Positions 17,245 through 26,506 are shown, counted from the first letter of the stretch. The stretch: 64,000 nucleotides of DNA from Mesolinea sp040772305 (GCA_040772305.1 JAXGYK010000001.1:1240001-1304000); one strand, 5' to 3'. Program-made: numbers and translations. The notes: generated from the letters alone by a model not told the origin.

Positions 17245-18207
17245 CTAGTCGTAGCGGATGCGTGGATCTACAAAGGCATAGAGCACATCGGCTAAAAGGT
17301 TACAGAAAAGGATGGAAACTGCAACGAGCAGCACACCCGATGTGATCACGTTGTAATCCCGGTTACTCACTGCCTGGTAAATCAGTGTACCCATTCCTGG
17401 CCACAGGAAAACCGTTTCCGTAAGTGTAGCCCCAGAAAGCAAACCAGAAAGCCGCAGTGTAAGCAGGGTAGTAATGGGGATGAGCGAATTGCGCAATGCG
17501 TGTTTGTAAACAACAGTTCGCTCGGGAACACCTTTAGCCCGGGCTGTGCGAATGTAGTCCTGCTGGAATACCTCCAGCATTGCCGAGCGTGTATAGCGCA
17601 TCAGAGACGCAGTTTGGATCATTGTCAGCACAAAGAGGGGCAAAAAAGCATGTTTGAAGATATCAACAGCCTTTGCCCAGCCTGTTAGCTTTACCCCAAT
17701 AGACTGCATGCCTGAAACAGCAAACCAGCCCAGGTCTACGGCAAATATTTTAATCAATCCCAGCGCAAAGAAGAAGGATGGGATAGAGATTCCAATAAAA
17801 GCGAATACAGTTGCTATATAGTCGAAGGCTGAGTATTGGCGCGTTGCGCTTATTACGCCTAAAGGTATTGCAATCAGAGTGCTGAGCAGCATAGCCATCA
17901 GCGAAAGACCAAAAGTGTTTGCCAACCTGCGTTTCATCAGTTGGAGCACAGGTTCGCGATATTTGATGGACCATCCCAAATTGCCTTTCAAAGCCTGGGT
18001 GGACCATTTTAAGTATTTGATGGGCAAAGGATCATAATATCCAATTTGCCTTAACATCAATTCGCGGTCTTCCTTAGAGACATCTTGTTCTACAAGATGG
18101 GCGAAAGGATCGCCAGGTGTTGTATGGATCAGGGCGAAGACAATCATCGAGATGCCAATAAAAACTGGGATCATGAGCAGAAGTCTTCTGGATAGGTATT
18201 GGCGCAC
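17245..18207 (-). CDS. oppB: Oligopeptide ABC transporter permease OppB
   Basis: A 320-aa permease with the family N-terminus MRQYLSRRLLLMIPVFIGIS, the PGDPF motif, the EAA-type loop (YIRTARAKGVPERTVVYKHA) and the C-terminal VLYAFVDPRIRYD. It partners OppC in the membrane channel. It is separated from the lipoprotein gene oppA1 by a strong terminator-like hairpin, which fits the usual excess of binding protein over permease. Confidence 0.94.
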   Translation of the reverse strand: MRQYLSRRLLLMIPVFIGISMIVFALIHTTPGDPFAHLVEQDVSKEDRELMLRQIGYYDPLPIKYLKWSTQALKGNLGWSIKYREPVLQLMKRRLANTFGLSLMAMLLSTLIAIPLGVISATRQYSAFDYIATVFAFIGISIPSFFFALGLIKIFAVDLGWFAVSGMQSIGVKLTGWAKAVDIFKHAFLPLFVLTMIQTASLMRYTRSAMLEVFQQDYIRTARAKGVPERTVVYKHALRNSLIPITTLLTLRLSGLLSGATLTETVFLWPGMGTLIYQAVSNRDYNVITSGVLLVAVSILFCNLLADVLYAFVDPRIRYD

Positions 18208-18224
18208 AGTTTGCTCCTCGTGTT

Positions 18225-18259
18225 AAAAAGCTGGCCTGAAACTTCTTCAGGCCAGCTTT
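18225..18259 (-). terminator. Intercistronic terminator/attenuator between oppA1 and oppB
   Basis: Stem AAAGCTGGCCTGAA pairs with TTCAGGCCAGCTTT around a 5-base loop. On the minus strand it is followed by a T run. It would let only part of the transcription pass into oppBCDF. Confidence 0.85.
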
Positions 18260-18275
18260 GTACGATCACTAGACC

Positions 18276-20033
18276 TTAATTAGCGGGAGCAAGGTCCCAC
18301 TCGTATAGTTTCCACTGGTTATTATTCGAATTCATAACATAATTCTGAATTCGAGGGGAGAGGAAACGTCCGGCATCGTAGTTATACAGGAAAACCTGCG
18401 GGACATTTTTGTTAATCAGTTGGGCTACCTGGACGTAAACTGCCTTGCGCTCTTCGCGGTCAACAACGCTGTTAGACAGCTCCAGCAGGGCGTCCATCTC
18501 GGGGTCGCTGTAGCGGCTCATGTTCATACCGTTGAAGATTGCAGAGCTGTGGTAGGCATTATAAATGCTGCCGGTATTGCCAACACCGGTGCCAACCATG
18601 CCCAACTCAAAGGCTTCGGGTTCCTGCGTGTCGAATTGATCCAGCATGGTGTTGAACTCCAGCATGGTGATGTCCAGTTGAATGCCGATTTCTTTGAAGT
18701 TCTGCTGAATGACCACAGCGGCTAATTCGCGCGCTTTGTTTCCCTGGGGATAGATCAGCTTCATGACAACGGGCTTGCCTTCGGCGTCAAACATGGTGCC
18801 GTTTTCATATTTCCAGCCAGCTTCTTCAGTAAGCACCTTAATAGCAGTTTCGGGGCTGTAATCGTAGGGGTCGAATTTATCGTCCCCGCCATATGCCCAG
18901 AAGAAGGGCGGGTAGGGTTGAGTAACCAGGCGGCCATAGCCATAAGCGATGTTCTCAAGGATGCTGGGGCGGTCGATGGCATACAGGAGGCCGCGGCGCA
19001 CATTGACATCCTTAAGATAGTGCGATTGGTTGTTCATTACCAAAAGCTGGGAATAGGTTGTCGGCACCTGGATAAATACTGCGCCGGCATCTTCGTAGCT
19101 TTTGATGATGTCGGGGCTGAGAGAGTTCAGCTCGATATAATCCAGCTCGCCGCGGGCAATCATGGCCGGAGCAGTTTCCTTGTTGACGATCATGAAGATG
19201 AACTCATCAATCACCGGCTCGCCGGCCCAGTAGTTGACGTTCTTTTCCACGATGGTATGGGAGTCAGGAACATATTCCTTGACCATGTAGGGACCGGTAC
19301 CAATGGGGTTGTGCAGTTTTTCGGTTTGTTCCAGGACCTTATCCAGGGGGATACCTTCCCACTGGTGTTTGGCGATGATATGCACATAGTTGCCCAGGCG
19401 CTCAACTGCTTCGGCGTAGATTTCTTTGGTTGTAACCGTAAGGGTCAGGTCGTCAACAATCTTAACACCTTCCAGTTCGGTGGCAGTTCCGGCGCGCATT
19501 TCATCAAAGCCTACAATAGTTTTGACTGGTGCAGCGAAGTTGCCGGTATAACCAGGCGAAGCGATGAACTCGTAGCTGAACTTGACATCAGCAGCGGTAA
19601 AAGGAGTGCCGTCGTTCCACGTTACGCCATCGCGCAGGTGCCAGGTAAGGGTTTTCATGTCTTCGGAGATATCCCAGGAGGTGGCCAGCCACGGGACTAA
19701 ATCGCCGTTTTCATCATATTCAACCAGGCTTTCATAGACAACGTCGGTTACCATACCATTGGCTACGTCATTGATCATCAGAGCATTAAAGGTGCCTGCC
19801 GGAGCAACCGTGGCGCCCCAGCGGAATACCTTGGGCTCTGCGGGAGCAGCGGGCTCTTCTTTAGCGGGTTCTTCCTTAGCAGGCTCTTCTTTAGCCGGTG
19901 CAGCGGGAGCAGCAGGCTCTTCCTTGGCAGGCTCTTCTTTAGCGGGAGCCGGTGTTGCTGCTGGCGAACAAGCTGCGAGAAGCATGCTAAATACAAGCAG
20001 AACGAACAATATTGATTTGTACAAACGTTTCAT
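18276..20033 (-). CDS. oppA: Peptide-binding lipoprotein OppA1 (SBP family 5)
   Basis: A 585-aa extracytoplasmic solute-binding protein. The N-terminus MKRLYKSILFVLLVFSML leads to lipobox LLAAC (Cys22). A flexible linker of repeated PAKEEPA units spans about residues 28-67. The family-5 domain starts at FRWGATVAPAGTFN, and TWHLRDGVTWNDGTPFTAAD is the classic signature. It captures oligopeptides for OppBCDF. It is nearly identical to OppA2 upstream, but its linker is longer. Inner differences cluster near the C-terminus (FDTQEPEAFELGMVG versus a different string in OppA2). The ribosome-binding site GGAGG lies 12 bases before the ATG. Confidence 0.92.
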   Translation of the reverse strand: MKRLYKSILFVLLVFSMLLAACSPAATPAPAKEEPAKEEPAAPAAPAKEEPAKEEPAKEEPAAPAEPKVFRWGATVAPAGTFNALMINDVANGMVTDVVYESLVEYDENGDLVPWLATSWDISEDMKTLTWHLRDGVTWNDGTPFTAADVKFSYEFIASPGYTGNFAAPVKTIVGFDEMRAGTATELEGVKIVDDLTLTVTTKEIYAEAVERLGNYVHIIAKHQWEGIPLDKVLEQTEKLHNPIGTGPYMVKEYVPDSHTIVEKNVNYWAGEPVIDEFIFMIVNKETAPAMIARGELDYIELNSLSPDIIKSYEDAGAVFIQVPTTYSQLLVMNNQSHYLKDVNVRRGLLYAIDRPSILENIAYGYGRLVTQPYPPFFWAYGGDDKFDPYDYSPETAIKVLTEEAGWKYENGTMFDAEGKPVVMKLIYPQGNKARELAAVVIQQNFKEIGIQLDITMLEFNTMLDQFDTQEPEAFELGMVGTGVGNTGSIYNAYHSSAIFNGMNMSRYSDPEMDALLELSNSVVDREERKAVYVQVAQLINKNVPQVFLYNYDAGRFLSPRIQNYVMNSNNNQWKLYEWDLAPAN

Positions 20034-20296
20034 ACTTTCTTTTATCCTCCGTTTTAATTATGATAAATATGGCCTAATATAATCCAATGGTATCACCAGA
20101 ATTATTCGTCGTAAATAGAATTTTGCATTTTTGTTGCTGTTAATTCATTAAAGACAGGAAACAAACCCCATTATTTAGAATAATACAATCATTATACCTT
20201 AAGTGAAATAAGGATTATGGGGCTTTGCAAACCAGCTCGAAATATGTACATGAAATCACATTAAAGAATTACTGCAAATGCGAGGATGAGGAAGTA
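20034..20296. other. oppA1 upstream region, copied with the gene
   Basis: About 110 bases before oppA1 match the segment before oppA2 (22134-22240), including the shared block GAATTATTCGTCGTAAATAG. The promoter probably lies here, and the duplication therefore included regulatory DNA. I see no gene and no clear -35/-10 pair. Confidence 0.5.
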
Positions 20297-20436
20297 TCTC
20301 AACTACACTCTTAGTTTATTACTTGAAGTGAGTGTGGGGTGAAACCTGCCTTCTATAAGAATACATGAAAGCAGCTGAGCATTGCTCAACTGCTTTCATG
20401 TTTGAAGAAAGACGTAAACGCCTTTTGATTAATTAT
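20297..20436 (-). repeat. Interspersed hairpin repeat, copy 1 (3' end of oppA2)
   Basis: About 140 bp closely similar to 26507-26668. The shared parts are ACACTCTTAG..TTATT.CTTGAA, GTGAAACCTGCC, a hairpin (here 20363-20401, stem ACATGAAAGCAG) around TGAGCATTGCTCA, and GTTTGAAGAAAGACG. Both copies lie directly after the stop of a minus-strand gene, so the element probably acts as a terminator or 3' processing structure. Confidence 0.7.
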
Positions 20437-20438
20437 CC

Positions 20439-22133
20439 TTAATTAGCAGGAGCAAGATCCCACTCGTGTATATTCCACGTGTCTTCATTCGAATTCATAA
20501 CATAATTCTGAATACGCGGGGAGAGGAAACGACCGGAGTCGAAGTTATACAGGAAAACCTGCGGAACAGTTTTGTTAATCAGTTGGGCTACCTGGATGTA
20601 GACTTCCTTGCGTTCTTCGCGGTCAACAACGCTGTTGGACAGCTCCAGCAGTTCATCCATCTCAGGGTTGCTATATCGGGCGTGATTCATGCCGTTGAAG
20701 ATTGCAGAGCTGTGGTAGGCATTAAACAAGTTGCCGGAATTGCTAACACCTGTGCCAACCATGCCCATCTCAAAGGCGTCATCATCCTGCTGTTTGAACT
20801 GATCCAACATGGTGTTGAACTCCAGCATGGTGATGTCCAGCTGAATGCCGATTTCTTTGAAGTTCTGCTGAATGACCACAGCGGCCAATTCGCGGGCTTT
20901 GTTTCCCTGAGGATAGATCAGCTTCATGACAACGGGCTTGCCTTCGGCGTCAAACATGGTGCCGTTTTCATACTTCCAGCCAGCTTCTTCGGTAAGCACC
21001 TTAATAGCAGTTTCGGGATTGTAATCGTAGGGGTCGAACTTATCATCCCCGCCATATGCCCAGAAGAAGGGCGGGTAGGGTTGTGTAACCAGGCGGCCAT
21101 AGCCATAAGCGATGTTCTCAAGGATGCTAGGGCGGTCGATGGCATACAGGAGGCCGCGGCGCACATTGACATCCTTAAGATAATGCGATCGATTGTTCAT
21201 TACCAAAAGCTGGGAATAGGTTGTGGGCACCTGGATAAACACTGCGCCGGCATCTTCGTAGCTTTTGATGATATCGGGGCTAAGGGCGTTCAGCTCGATA
21301 TAATCCAGCTCGCCGCGGGCAATCATGGCCGGAGCAGTTTCCTGGTTGACGATCATGAAGATGAATTCGTCAATCACCGGTTCGCCGGCCCAGTAGTTGA
21401 CGTTCTTTTCCACGATGGTATGGGAATCAGGAACATATTCCTTGACCATGTAGGGACCGGTACCAATGGGGTTGTGCAGCTTTTCGGTTTGTTCAAAGGC
21501 CTTATCCAGGGGGATGCCTTCCCACTGGTGTTTGGCGATGATATGCACATAGTTGCCCAGGCGCTCAATTGCTTCGGCATAGATTTCTTTGGTTGTAACC
21601 GTAAGGGTCAGGTCGTCAACAATCTTGACGCCTTCCAGTTCGGTGGCGGTTCCGGCGCGCATTTCATCAAAGCCTACAATAGTTTTGACTGGTGCAGCGA
21701 AGTTACCGGTATAACCAGGCGAAGCGATGAACTCGTAGCTAAACTTGACATCGGCAGCGGTAAAAGGAGTGCCGTCGTTCCATGTTACGCCATCGCGCAG
21801 GTGCCAGGTAACGGTCTTCATGTCTTCGGAGATATCCCAGGAGGTGGCCAGCCACGGGACTAAATCACCGTTTTCATCATATTCAACCAGGCTTTCATAG
21901 ACAACGCCGGTTACCATACCATTGGCTACGTCATTGATCAGCAGAGCATTAAAGGTGCCTGCCGGAGCAACCGTAGCGCCCCAGCGGAATACCTTGGGCT
22001 CTGCGGGAGCAGCAGGCTCTTCTTTAGCGGGAGCACTGGTTGGGGCCGCCGGTGTTGCCGCTGGTGAGCATGCTGCGAGAAGCATGCTAAACACAATGAG
22101 CACAAACAATATTGATTTGTACAAACGTTTCAT
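20439..22133 (-). CDS. oppA: Peptide-binding lipoprotein OppA2 (SBP family 5)
   Basis: A 564-aa lipoprotein with the same leader (MKRLYKSILFVLIVFSML) and lipobox LLAAC as OppA1. The linker is much shorter (PAAPTSAPAKEEPAAPAEP). The binding domain is nearly identical, with TWHLRDGVTWNDGTPF retained. Divergence is seen around FKQQDDDAFEMGMVGTGVSN, in the region that lines the peptide pocket in this family, so the two proteins may prefer different peptides (inference). The ATG at 22133 is preferred over an in-frame upstream start because it matches OppA1 and the lipoprotein leader. GGAGG is 15 bases upstream, a rather long spacing. Confidence 0.9.
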   Translation of the reverse strand: MKRLYKSILFVLIVFSMLLAACSPAATPAAPTSAPAKEEPAAPAEPKVFRWGATVAPAGTFNALLINDVANGMVTGVVYESLVEYDENGDLVPWLATSWDISEDMKTVTWHLRDGVTWNDGTPFTAADVKFSYEFIASPGYTGNFAAPVKTIVGFDEMRAGTATELEGVKIVDDLTLTVTTKEIYAEAIERLGNYVHIIAKHQWEGIPLDKAFEQTEKLHNPIGTGPYMVKEYVPDSHTIVEKNVNYWAGEPVIDEFIFMIVNQETAPAMIARGELDYIELNALSPDIIKSYEDAGAVFIQVPTTYSQLLVMNNRSHYLKDVNVRRGLLYAIDRPSILENIAYGYGRLVTQPYPPFFWAYGGDDKFDPYDYNPETAIKVLTEEAGWKYENGTMFDAEGKPVVMKLIYPQGNKARELAAVVIQQNFKEIGIQLDITMLEFNTMLDQFKQQDDDAFEMGMVGTGVSNSGNLFNAYHSSAIFNGMNHARYSNPEMDELLELSNSVVDREERKEVYIQVAQLINKTVPQVFLYNFDSGRFLSPRIQNYVMNSNEDTWNIHEWDLAPAN

Positions 22134-22319
22134 AGTATCTTTTTTTATCCTCCGTTTTAATTTTGATAAAAAATGGCCCAATATGGGGCTATCATCTGAA
22201 TTATTCGTCGTAAATAGGTTTTTGCATTTTTAACACGATTAACTTATTGCAGGTTTCAAATTTGTGTTTCTCTAAGGATTATTAATTTGCAGGGGATTCT
22301 TTTATGGCTTTGCAATCGG

Positions 22320-23222
22320 TTATAAATCTGTTTTTGCAGGTGCCCGAGCCAGCAAAATCACTGCCGCTAATATCATTGCGCTTCCAAGAACACTGCGAGC
22401 AGAAAATGGCTCTTGAAAGTAGACCACACTAACAAATAGGCTGGTAAGCGGTTCAAAGGTGCTCAGGAGTGCGGCATTGCCAGGCCCTATCTGTTTAATG
22501 CCTGCCTGAAAGAGAAATACTGCAAAAACAGAAATGAGAATTCCTAAAGCTATTGCAGCGATCCATCCGCTTGTTTTCATTTGCCAGCTTATTCCACCTA
22601 ATAGCGTTTGCAGGGCAAGGCTAAGCACAGCCCCGAAGAGATTAAGGTAAAAAATCAGCTGCAGGGGTTCCAGGGAACGCAGGCTGCTGCGGGCAACAGC
22701 CAGAATGTAAAAAGCATAGGTTGCGCCTGACAAAAAAGCCAGCAGAATCCCCACCAGGCTGCCTCGAGATTCGCCATTAAAACATAAGGCAACGCCTGCA
22801 AGACTAAGCAATAAACTTAGAATCTGTATCGGATATGGTCGCTCATGGAAGAAAACAATTTCTGCAACTAATACCAGTGCTGGGTAAACAAAATGAATCA
22901 GGGTAGCCATACCGGAAGGAATAAACTGATAGGAACTGTAGAGCAAGAATGCTGTGCTGCCATACCCTAAGAAGCTGACAATCATTGTCTCGCGCAAAGC
23001 CTTGCCGGAAAGCTTCAAAGACACCCTGCGCAGTTTGGCAGCAATAAAAAGAACTGCTGAGGCAAAGGCATAGCGCAAGAATACTGCGCTAAGGGTATTG
23101 CCACCGGCACTGTAAATTGTCTTGGTGAGCAAAGGCATTGCGCCGAATAAAACAGCCGAGAGGATTACAGCAGCCAACCCTGCCCAATGTTTTTTATTAT
23201 CCCTGCTCTTTTCAAGTTTCAT
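22320..23222 (-). CDS. EamA/DMT-superfamily transporter
   Basis: A 300-aa inner-membrane protein with ten predicted hydrophobic helices in two EamA repeats: LAAVILSAVLFGAMPLLTK opening the first and AFLSGATYAFYILAVARSS opening the second. Near the end of repeat two is NAALLSTFEPLTSLFVSVVY, typical of RhaT/YdcZ-like exporters. Members export amino acids, nucleosides or drugs; the substrate here is not predictable. It is monocistronic and follows the opp region on the same strand. Confidence 0.82.
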   Translation of the reverse strand: MKLEKSRDNKKHWAGLAAVILSAVLFGAMPLLTKTIYSAGGNTLSAVFLRYAFASAVLFIAAKLRRVSLKLSGKALRETMIVSFLGYGSTAFLLYSSYQFIPSGMATLIHFVYPALVLVAEIVFFHERPYPIQILSLLLSLAGVALCFNGESRGSLVGILLAFLSGATYAFYILAVARSSLRSLEPLQLIFYLNLFGAVLSLALQTLLGGISWQMKTSGWIAAIALGILISVFAVFLFQAGIKQIGPGNAALLSTFEPLTSLFVSVVYFQEPFSARSVLGSAMILAAVILLARAPAKTDL

Positions 23223-23415
23223 AAGGACATGAATTGTAAAAGATTTTTACTAATTGGGCACAGGTCTAAAAAACTCCCAAAACTCCCGTCCCATTTACAT
23301 CCCGCAAGGGTTATCAATGAAATAAAAAACTCTTTCCCACTTATAAACACTTGTATCGTCCTGCTAATCATCATGTCTTAATTTTTAGGGGAAAGACACC
23401 AAGCTCCTGAATTAA

Positions 23416-23445
23416 AAAAGCGGTCGGTTTTACCCAATCGCTTTT
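23416..23445 (-). terminator. Probable terminator downstream of the DsrE-like gene
   Basis: AAAAGCG pairs with CGCTTTT, extended by weaker pairs, followed on the minus strand by a T run. It is about 170 bases past the DsrE-like stop. The rest of 23223-23618 shows no gene. Confidence 0.55.
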
Positions 23446-23618
23446 CTTCAGTTTGATCTACTTTTCTTTTTCTTCGTGCCTGCACTGCAGGTACCTGAAA
23501 AGCGGGAACGAAAGGCCGCCTTTCTTATGCGCACAAATAAGCTGAACCAACTGGAGATTCACCCTTTATATTTTCGTTTCTTCAGGATTTAATCGGAATT
23601 AATACCGATTCTGCTGTT

Positions 23619-23957
23619 TTAAATACTGATGACCTCAAACCCTGCTTCAACAAAGGGTTTCATCCCTGCATGGCCATACATATCGTCCAGCATTGGCAAT
23701 CCCAGGTCCTTTATTGCCTCATACACGCCCAAAACCTTCGAGCAGGCCAGGCATACACCCGCAATTAATCCCAGCTCCTTGGCTTTACGATACATAGGGT
23801 TCTGTTCCTGTTCCAAAGTTGGGACCAACTTCACGCTTGCCCCCTCGAACACCACTTTTACCTCATGGCCGGCATTTGCCAGGTCCACAGCGTTCATCAG
23901 AATATGCTGGAAACACATCTTCTCGCCTGTCATACCATAAAACAAATACTTTTTCAT
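23619..23957 (-). CDS. DsrE-family protein
   Basis: A 112-aa DsrE/DsrF-like protein. The N-terminal strand MKKYLFYGMTGEKMCFQHIL is followed by LANAGHEVKVVFEGASVKLV and the central ELGLIAGVCLACSKVLGV, with two Cys three residues apart near residue 70. DsrE relatives handle sulfur in persulfide transfer or act in small redox complexes. The start at 23957 has AAGGAAGA just upstream; a longer reading to 23999 lacks a site. It is monocistronic, so partners are not apparent. Confidence 0.75.
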   Translation of the reverse strand: MKKYLFYGMTGEKMCFQHILMNAVDLANAGHEVKVVFEGASVKLVPTLEQEQNPMYRKAKELGLIAGVCLACSKVLGVYEAIKDLGLPMLDDMYGHAGMKPFVEAGFEVISI

Positions 23958-24312
23958 AGAATCTTCCTTTCTCAACAACGCTGAATCATAGATAAGCAAT
24001 AGAATAATAATCCATAATCTTCCTAACCATAAAGATAAACGCGAACACCTTTCTAACTACCAGGGTGCAACATGATATATATCCTTCTCCCGCTTTCGCG
24101 CTAATCTCTGCCAAACCTCGGGTAAAGAGAGGGCTCGGCTGCAAGACAGCCTCTCGTTAGTCTTATATCAAATAATAACTGAACATAAGCGGTGCTCTTT
24201 CCCCTCCTTGTGCTTGCACAGGGCCAAAACAAACTGATGCTAGAATAGGCAAAGCCCCTATCGATAAAAAGAGAAGTGTTTAACGACGCAGAAGCTAAGA
24301 ACGGAGAAAACA
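23958..24312. other. Divergent intergenic region before the AIM24 gene
   Basis: 355 bases containing the upstream signals of the DsrE-like gene (-) and the AIM24 gene (+). TAGAAT at 24241-24246 is a possible -10 for the latter, but no well-spaced -35 is visible. GAGAGGCTGTCTTGCAGCC and neighbouring repeats can form small hairpins. No coding signal. Confidence 0.4.
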
Positions 24313-25101
24313 ATGATAAGAACCAATCTTTTTAATCAAACCGCAGCCCGAAAACCCATTGCCTCACAAGGCAGGTTCACTCTGCTAGAGTATGAACGCG
24401 ATCTTTCTGTAACACCCCAAAAAGCTCAGCTTGCTTACTTTGCCTCCAAGATGAATCTTCGCAAACGTCAGGTTGTCGCTACCCTCGATGGGCAAGGCGG
24501 AGTGATACTTCAGGCCGGTGCCATGCAGATGATGCTCGGACACCTTAGTGTCACCACAAACATCAAGGGCGCCGGTGATTTGATGAAAAAGTTTATTGGC
24601 AGCAAACTTACCGGTGAAACTGCGGTAAAGCCTCGTTACACAGGTTTTGGTTACCTGGTCTTAGAACCCACATATAAGTACATTCTCTTTGAGGACTTAG
24701 CCTTCTGGCATGGAGCTATGGTCATCGAAGACGGCATGTTCCTGGCATGTGATGACAGTATCGAAATCTCCATCTCTGCCAGATCATCCTTATCCTCAGC
24801 AGTCCTGGGCGGCGAAGGCCTCTTTAACACATCCCTTACTGGCAACGGAGTAGCCGTGCTTGAGAGTCCCGTCCCTAAAGACGAAATCATCGTCGTTGAC
24901 CTTGAGAACGATGAATTGCGTATCGATGGTAGCATGGCAATTGCCTGGTCACCCTCCTTGGAATTTACCGTGGAAAGAACCACTAAAACATTGGTAGGCT
25001 CGGCTGCATCTGGAGAAGGTCTGGTAAACGTCTATCGAGGCAACGGCCGCGTTCTTATTGCCCCTGTCAATTCCCCGGTCCTGGTGCCGTCAGCCAAATA
25101 A
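24313..25101 (+). CDS. AIM24-family protein
   Basis: A 262-aa beta-rich protein of the AIM24 (TRAP-like) superfamily. Characteristic pieces are VVATLDGQGGVILQAGAMQM, GETAVKPRYTGFGYLVLEP, MVIEDGMFLACDDSIE and GEGLFNTSLTGNGVAVLESP. Bacterial members form single or multiple beta-prism domains and have no established function. The gene stands alone on the plus strand, with a hairpin after it. Confidence 0.82.
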   Translation: MIRTNLFNQTAARKPIASQGRFTLLEYERDLSVTPQKAQLAYFASKMNLRKRQVVATLDGQGGVILQAGAMQMMLGHLSVTTNIKGAGDLMKKFIGSKLTGETAVKPRYTGFGYLVLEPTYKYILFEDLAFWHGAMVIEDGMFLACDDSIEISISARSSLSSAVLGGEGLFNTSLTGNGVAVLESPVPKDEIIVVDLENDELRIDGSMAIAWSPSLEFTVERTTKTLVGSAASGEGLVNVYRGNGRVLIAPVNSPVLVPSAK

Positions 25102-25132
25102 AATCAACACCTGGATTCTGACTTAACAGTTA

Positions 25133-25177
25133 CTGGAATAATGCCTTGGGCAAAGGACGCCCGGGGCATTATTCCAG
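25133..25177 (+). terminator. Long hairpin after the AIM24 gene
   Basis: A 19-bp stem (CTGGAATAATGCCTTGGGC with its near-complement, two G-T pairs) around a 7-base loop, 31 bases past the stop. There is no T run, so it is either a Rho-assisted end or a stabilising hairpin. Confidence 0.5.
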
Positions 25178-25391
25178 CTCCCACGTCTAGGTAACCGTTC
25201 TGCGTGGCAGCTTAACCATTCGTCTTGACGACCAGAGCCTACATTATGATAATGCAGGTACTCTGTTCAGGATCTCCTCCAAAATGAAGTCGGTAATCAG
25301 GATTCAGAACTACTTGATCTCATCGCTGTCAAAGCCCCTGACCTCAGCGGCGAAAGCGTCAATTAACCCCTGTTGTCTCTACCCGTTTAGC

Positions 25392-26168
25392 TTAAGAGTT
25401 GATCGAATTTGCCAGGTATCGCACAACGCCAAATAAAATCAGGATCAGTAATAACCACAGCGCGGTGATTGGCGTTGCTGCGGCCAGACCCAATCCCTGA
25501 AAACGCTCAAAAATGAGCACAGGAATAATCTTGGGGCTATAGGCCAGGATCATTACGGCGCCAAATTCGCTGATTCCCCGCGCCCACATCGTGATCGCAC
25601 CGCTCAGGACGCCCTTCCAGGCAAGCGGCAGCGTTACCTTCCAAAAGACTTCCCACGGGCTGGCGCCATCTACGCGTGCAGAGTGTTCAATTTCCGGATC
25701 GATTGCGGCGAAAGCATCCCGTGCAGCATTGATCAGCAGAGGCAGGCTTACAAAGAGCATCCCCAAAACGATTCCCGCTGCCCGGTCTGCAAAAACCAAC
25801 CCCAGCCGGGAAAGTGGCTTACCCAGCAGTCCTCGCCTGCCAAAAACCAAGAGTAAGGCAATACCTGCAGCACTGTGGGGGATCACAAGCGGCAGGTCAA
25901 TAATACTTTCAATCACATGCTTTCCCCGGAACTGGTGCCGTGCCAGCAGGTAGGCTGCCGGCAGCCCGATCACTAAACCGATCACGGTTGCCACAGCTCC
26001 AGAGCTTAACGTGAGGCCGATCGAGCGCGCTACCTGCTCATCGCTGAGAATCAGTGCCATTTGACTGGCGCTTGTTGAAAGAAAGGTCATGAGCAATGGC
26101 AGCACGATGAGCAGGATCACCAGGCTGAAGGCGATTACAAATCCGGGCGGAAACTTCGGCGTCTTCAT
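25392..26168 (-). CDS. wtpB: Tungstate/molybdate-type ABC transporter permease WtpB
   Basis: A 258-aa, six-helix permease of the ModB/WtpB/TupB type. IGLVIGLPAAYLLARHQFRG is followed by DLPLVIPHSAAGIALLLVFG and an EAA loop (HSARVDGASPWEVFWKVTLP), with ARGISEFGAVMILAYSPK near the end. It pairs with the binding protein WtpA and an ATPase not present in this window. Its start overlaps the stop of the broken wtpA copy (CCATGA). The gene is complete, whereas its 5' third is duplicated as a decayed fragment at 31410-31660. Confidence 0.85.
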   Translation of the reverse strand: MKTPKFPPGFVIAFSLVILLIVLPLLMTFLSTSASQMALILSDEQVARSIGLTLSSGAVATVIGLVIGLPAAYLLARHQFRGKHVIESIIDLPLVIPHSAAGIALLLVFGRRGLLGKPLSRLGLVFADRAAGIVLGMLFVSLPLLINAARDAFAAIDPEIEHSARVDGASPWEVFWKVTLPLAWKGVLSGAITMWARGISEFGAVMILAYSPKIIPVLIFERFQGLGLAAATPITALWLLLILILFGVVRYLANSINS

Positions 26169-26437
26169 GGTCCTACGAATGCCTTCAGTGATGAGGACAG
26201 CGGTGCCGGATGGCCTGCAGTCAGTGGCAGGATCAGGGGATGAAAAGCATCCCGCAATACTTGTTGACCCTCATGACTGTAGAGGAACTCAATAAACCGT
26301 TTGGCTGATTCAGGGTGCGGCGTGTTGTTTGGAATGGTCAAGCCATGACGGATCAATTCGCCCTTGAAAACCGAGACAACCGTTTTGAAACGCTTTATAT
26401 CCAGCTTTACCTTCACATTGAAATAGTTGGTTTCCAT
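25916..26437 (-). repeat. ~520-bp direct repeat, left copy (wtpA end + wtpB start)
   Basis: Diverged copy of 31410-31929 (roughly 85% by eye) in the same orientation. Homology stops sharply at both ends: after GGAAAGCATG on the wtpB side, and at the GTTTCCAT motif on the wtpA side. The two copies frame the ECF/opine-dehydrogenase cassette. Confidence 0.88.
26165..26437 (-). pseudogene. Truncated wtpA: C-terminal remnant of the tungstate-binding protein
   Basis: Encodes only the last ~90 residues of WtpA (from the region of VKLDIKRFKTVVSVFKGEL to LKAFVGP). Compare VKLDFKRFKTVDPVFKGEL in the intact copy at 31657-32721. Everything upstream is replaced by unrelated cassette sequence. The frame is still open, so decay is limited, but no signal peptide or ligand-binding N-domain remains. 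Confidence 0.88.
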
Positions 26438-26506
26438 TTTTTGTTTCATCGTATACGCTGTAGGCATTATTGTAAAAGAAAAAAGCAGGTGCGGTATCGG
26501 GAAATA

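Noticed and set aside
20466..21863. A 465-codon open frame on the plus strand, opposite oppA2 (and 18918-19700 opposite oppA1)
   Set aside because: It mirrors the codon pattern of the lipoprotein genes and recurs in both paralogues. It has no ribosome-binding site or recognisable motif, and the minus-strand products are clear family members.
24181..24246. Promoter TTGCAC/TAGAAT before the AIM24 gene
   Set aside because: The boxes are 21 bp apart, too far for a normal sigma-70 promoter.
25192..25391. Coding-like plus-strand pieces (GSLTIRLDDQSL and SELLDLIAVKAPDLSGE)
   Set aside because: Frames are broken and no family is recognisable. I considered a remnant of the missing tungstate ATPase, but the strand and motifs do not support it.
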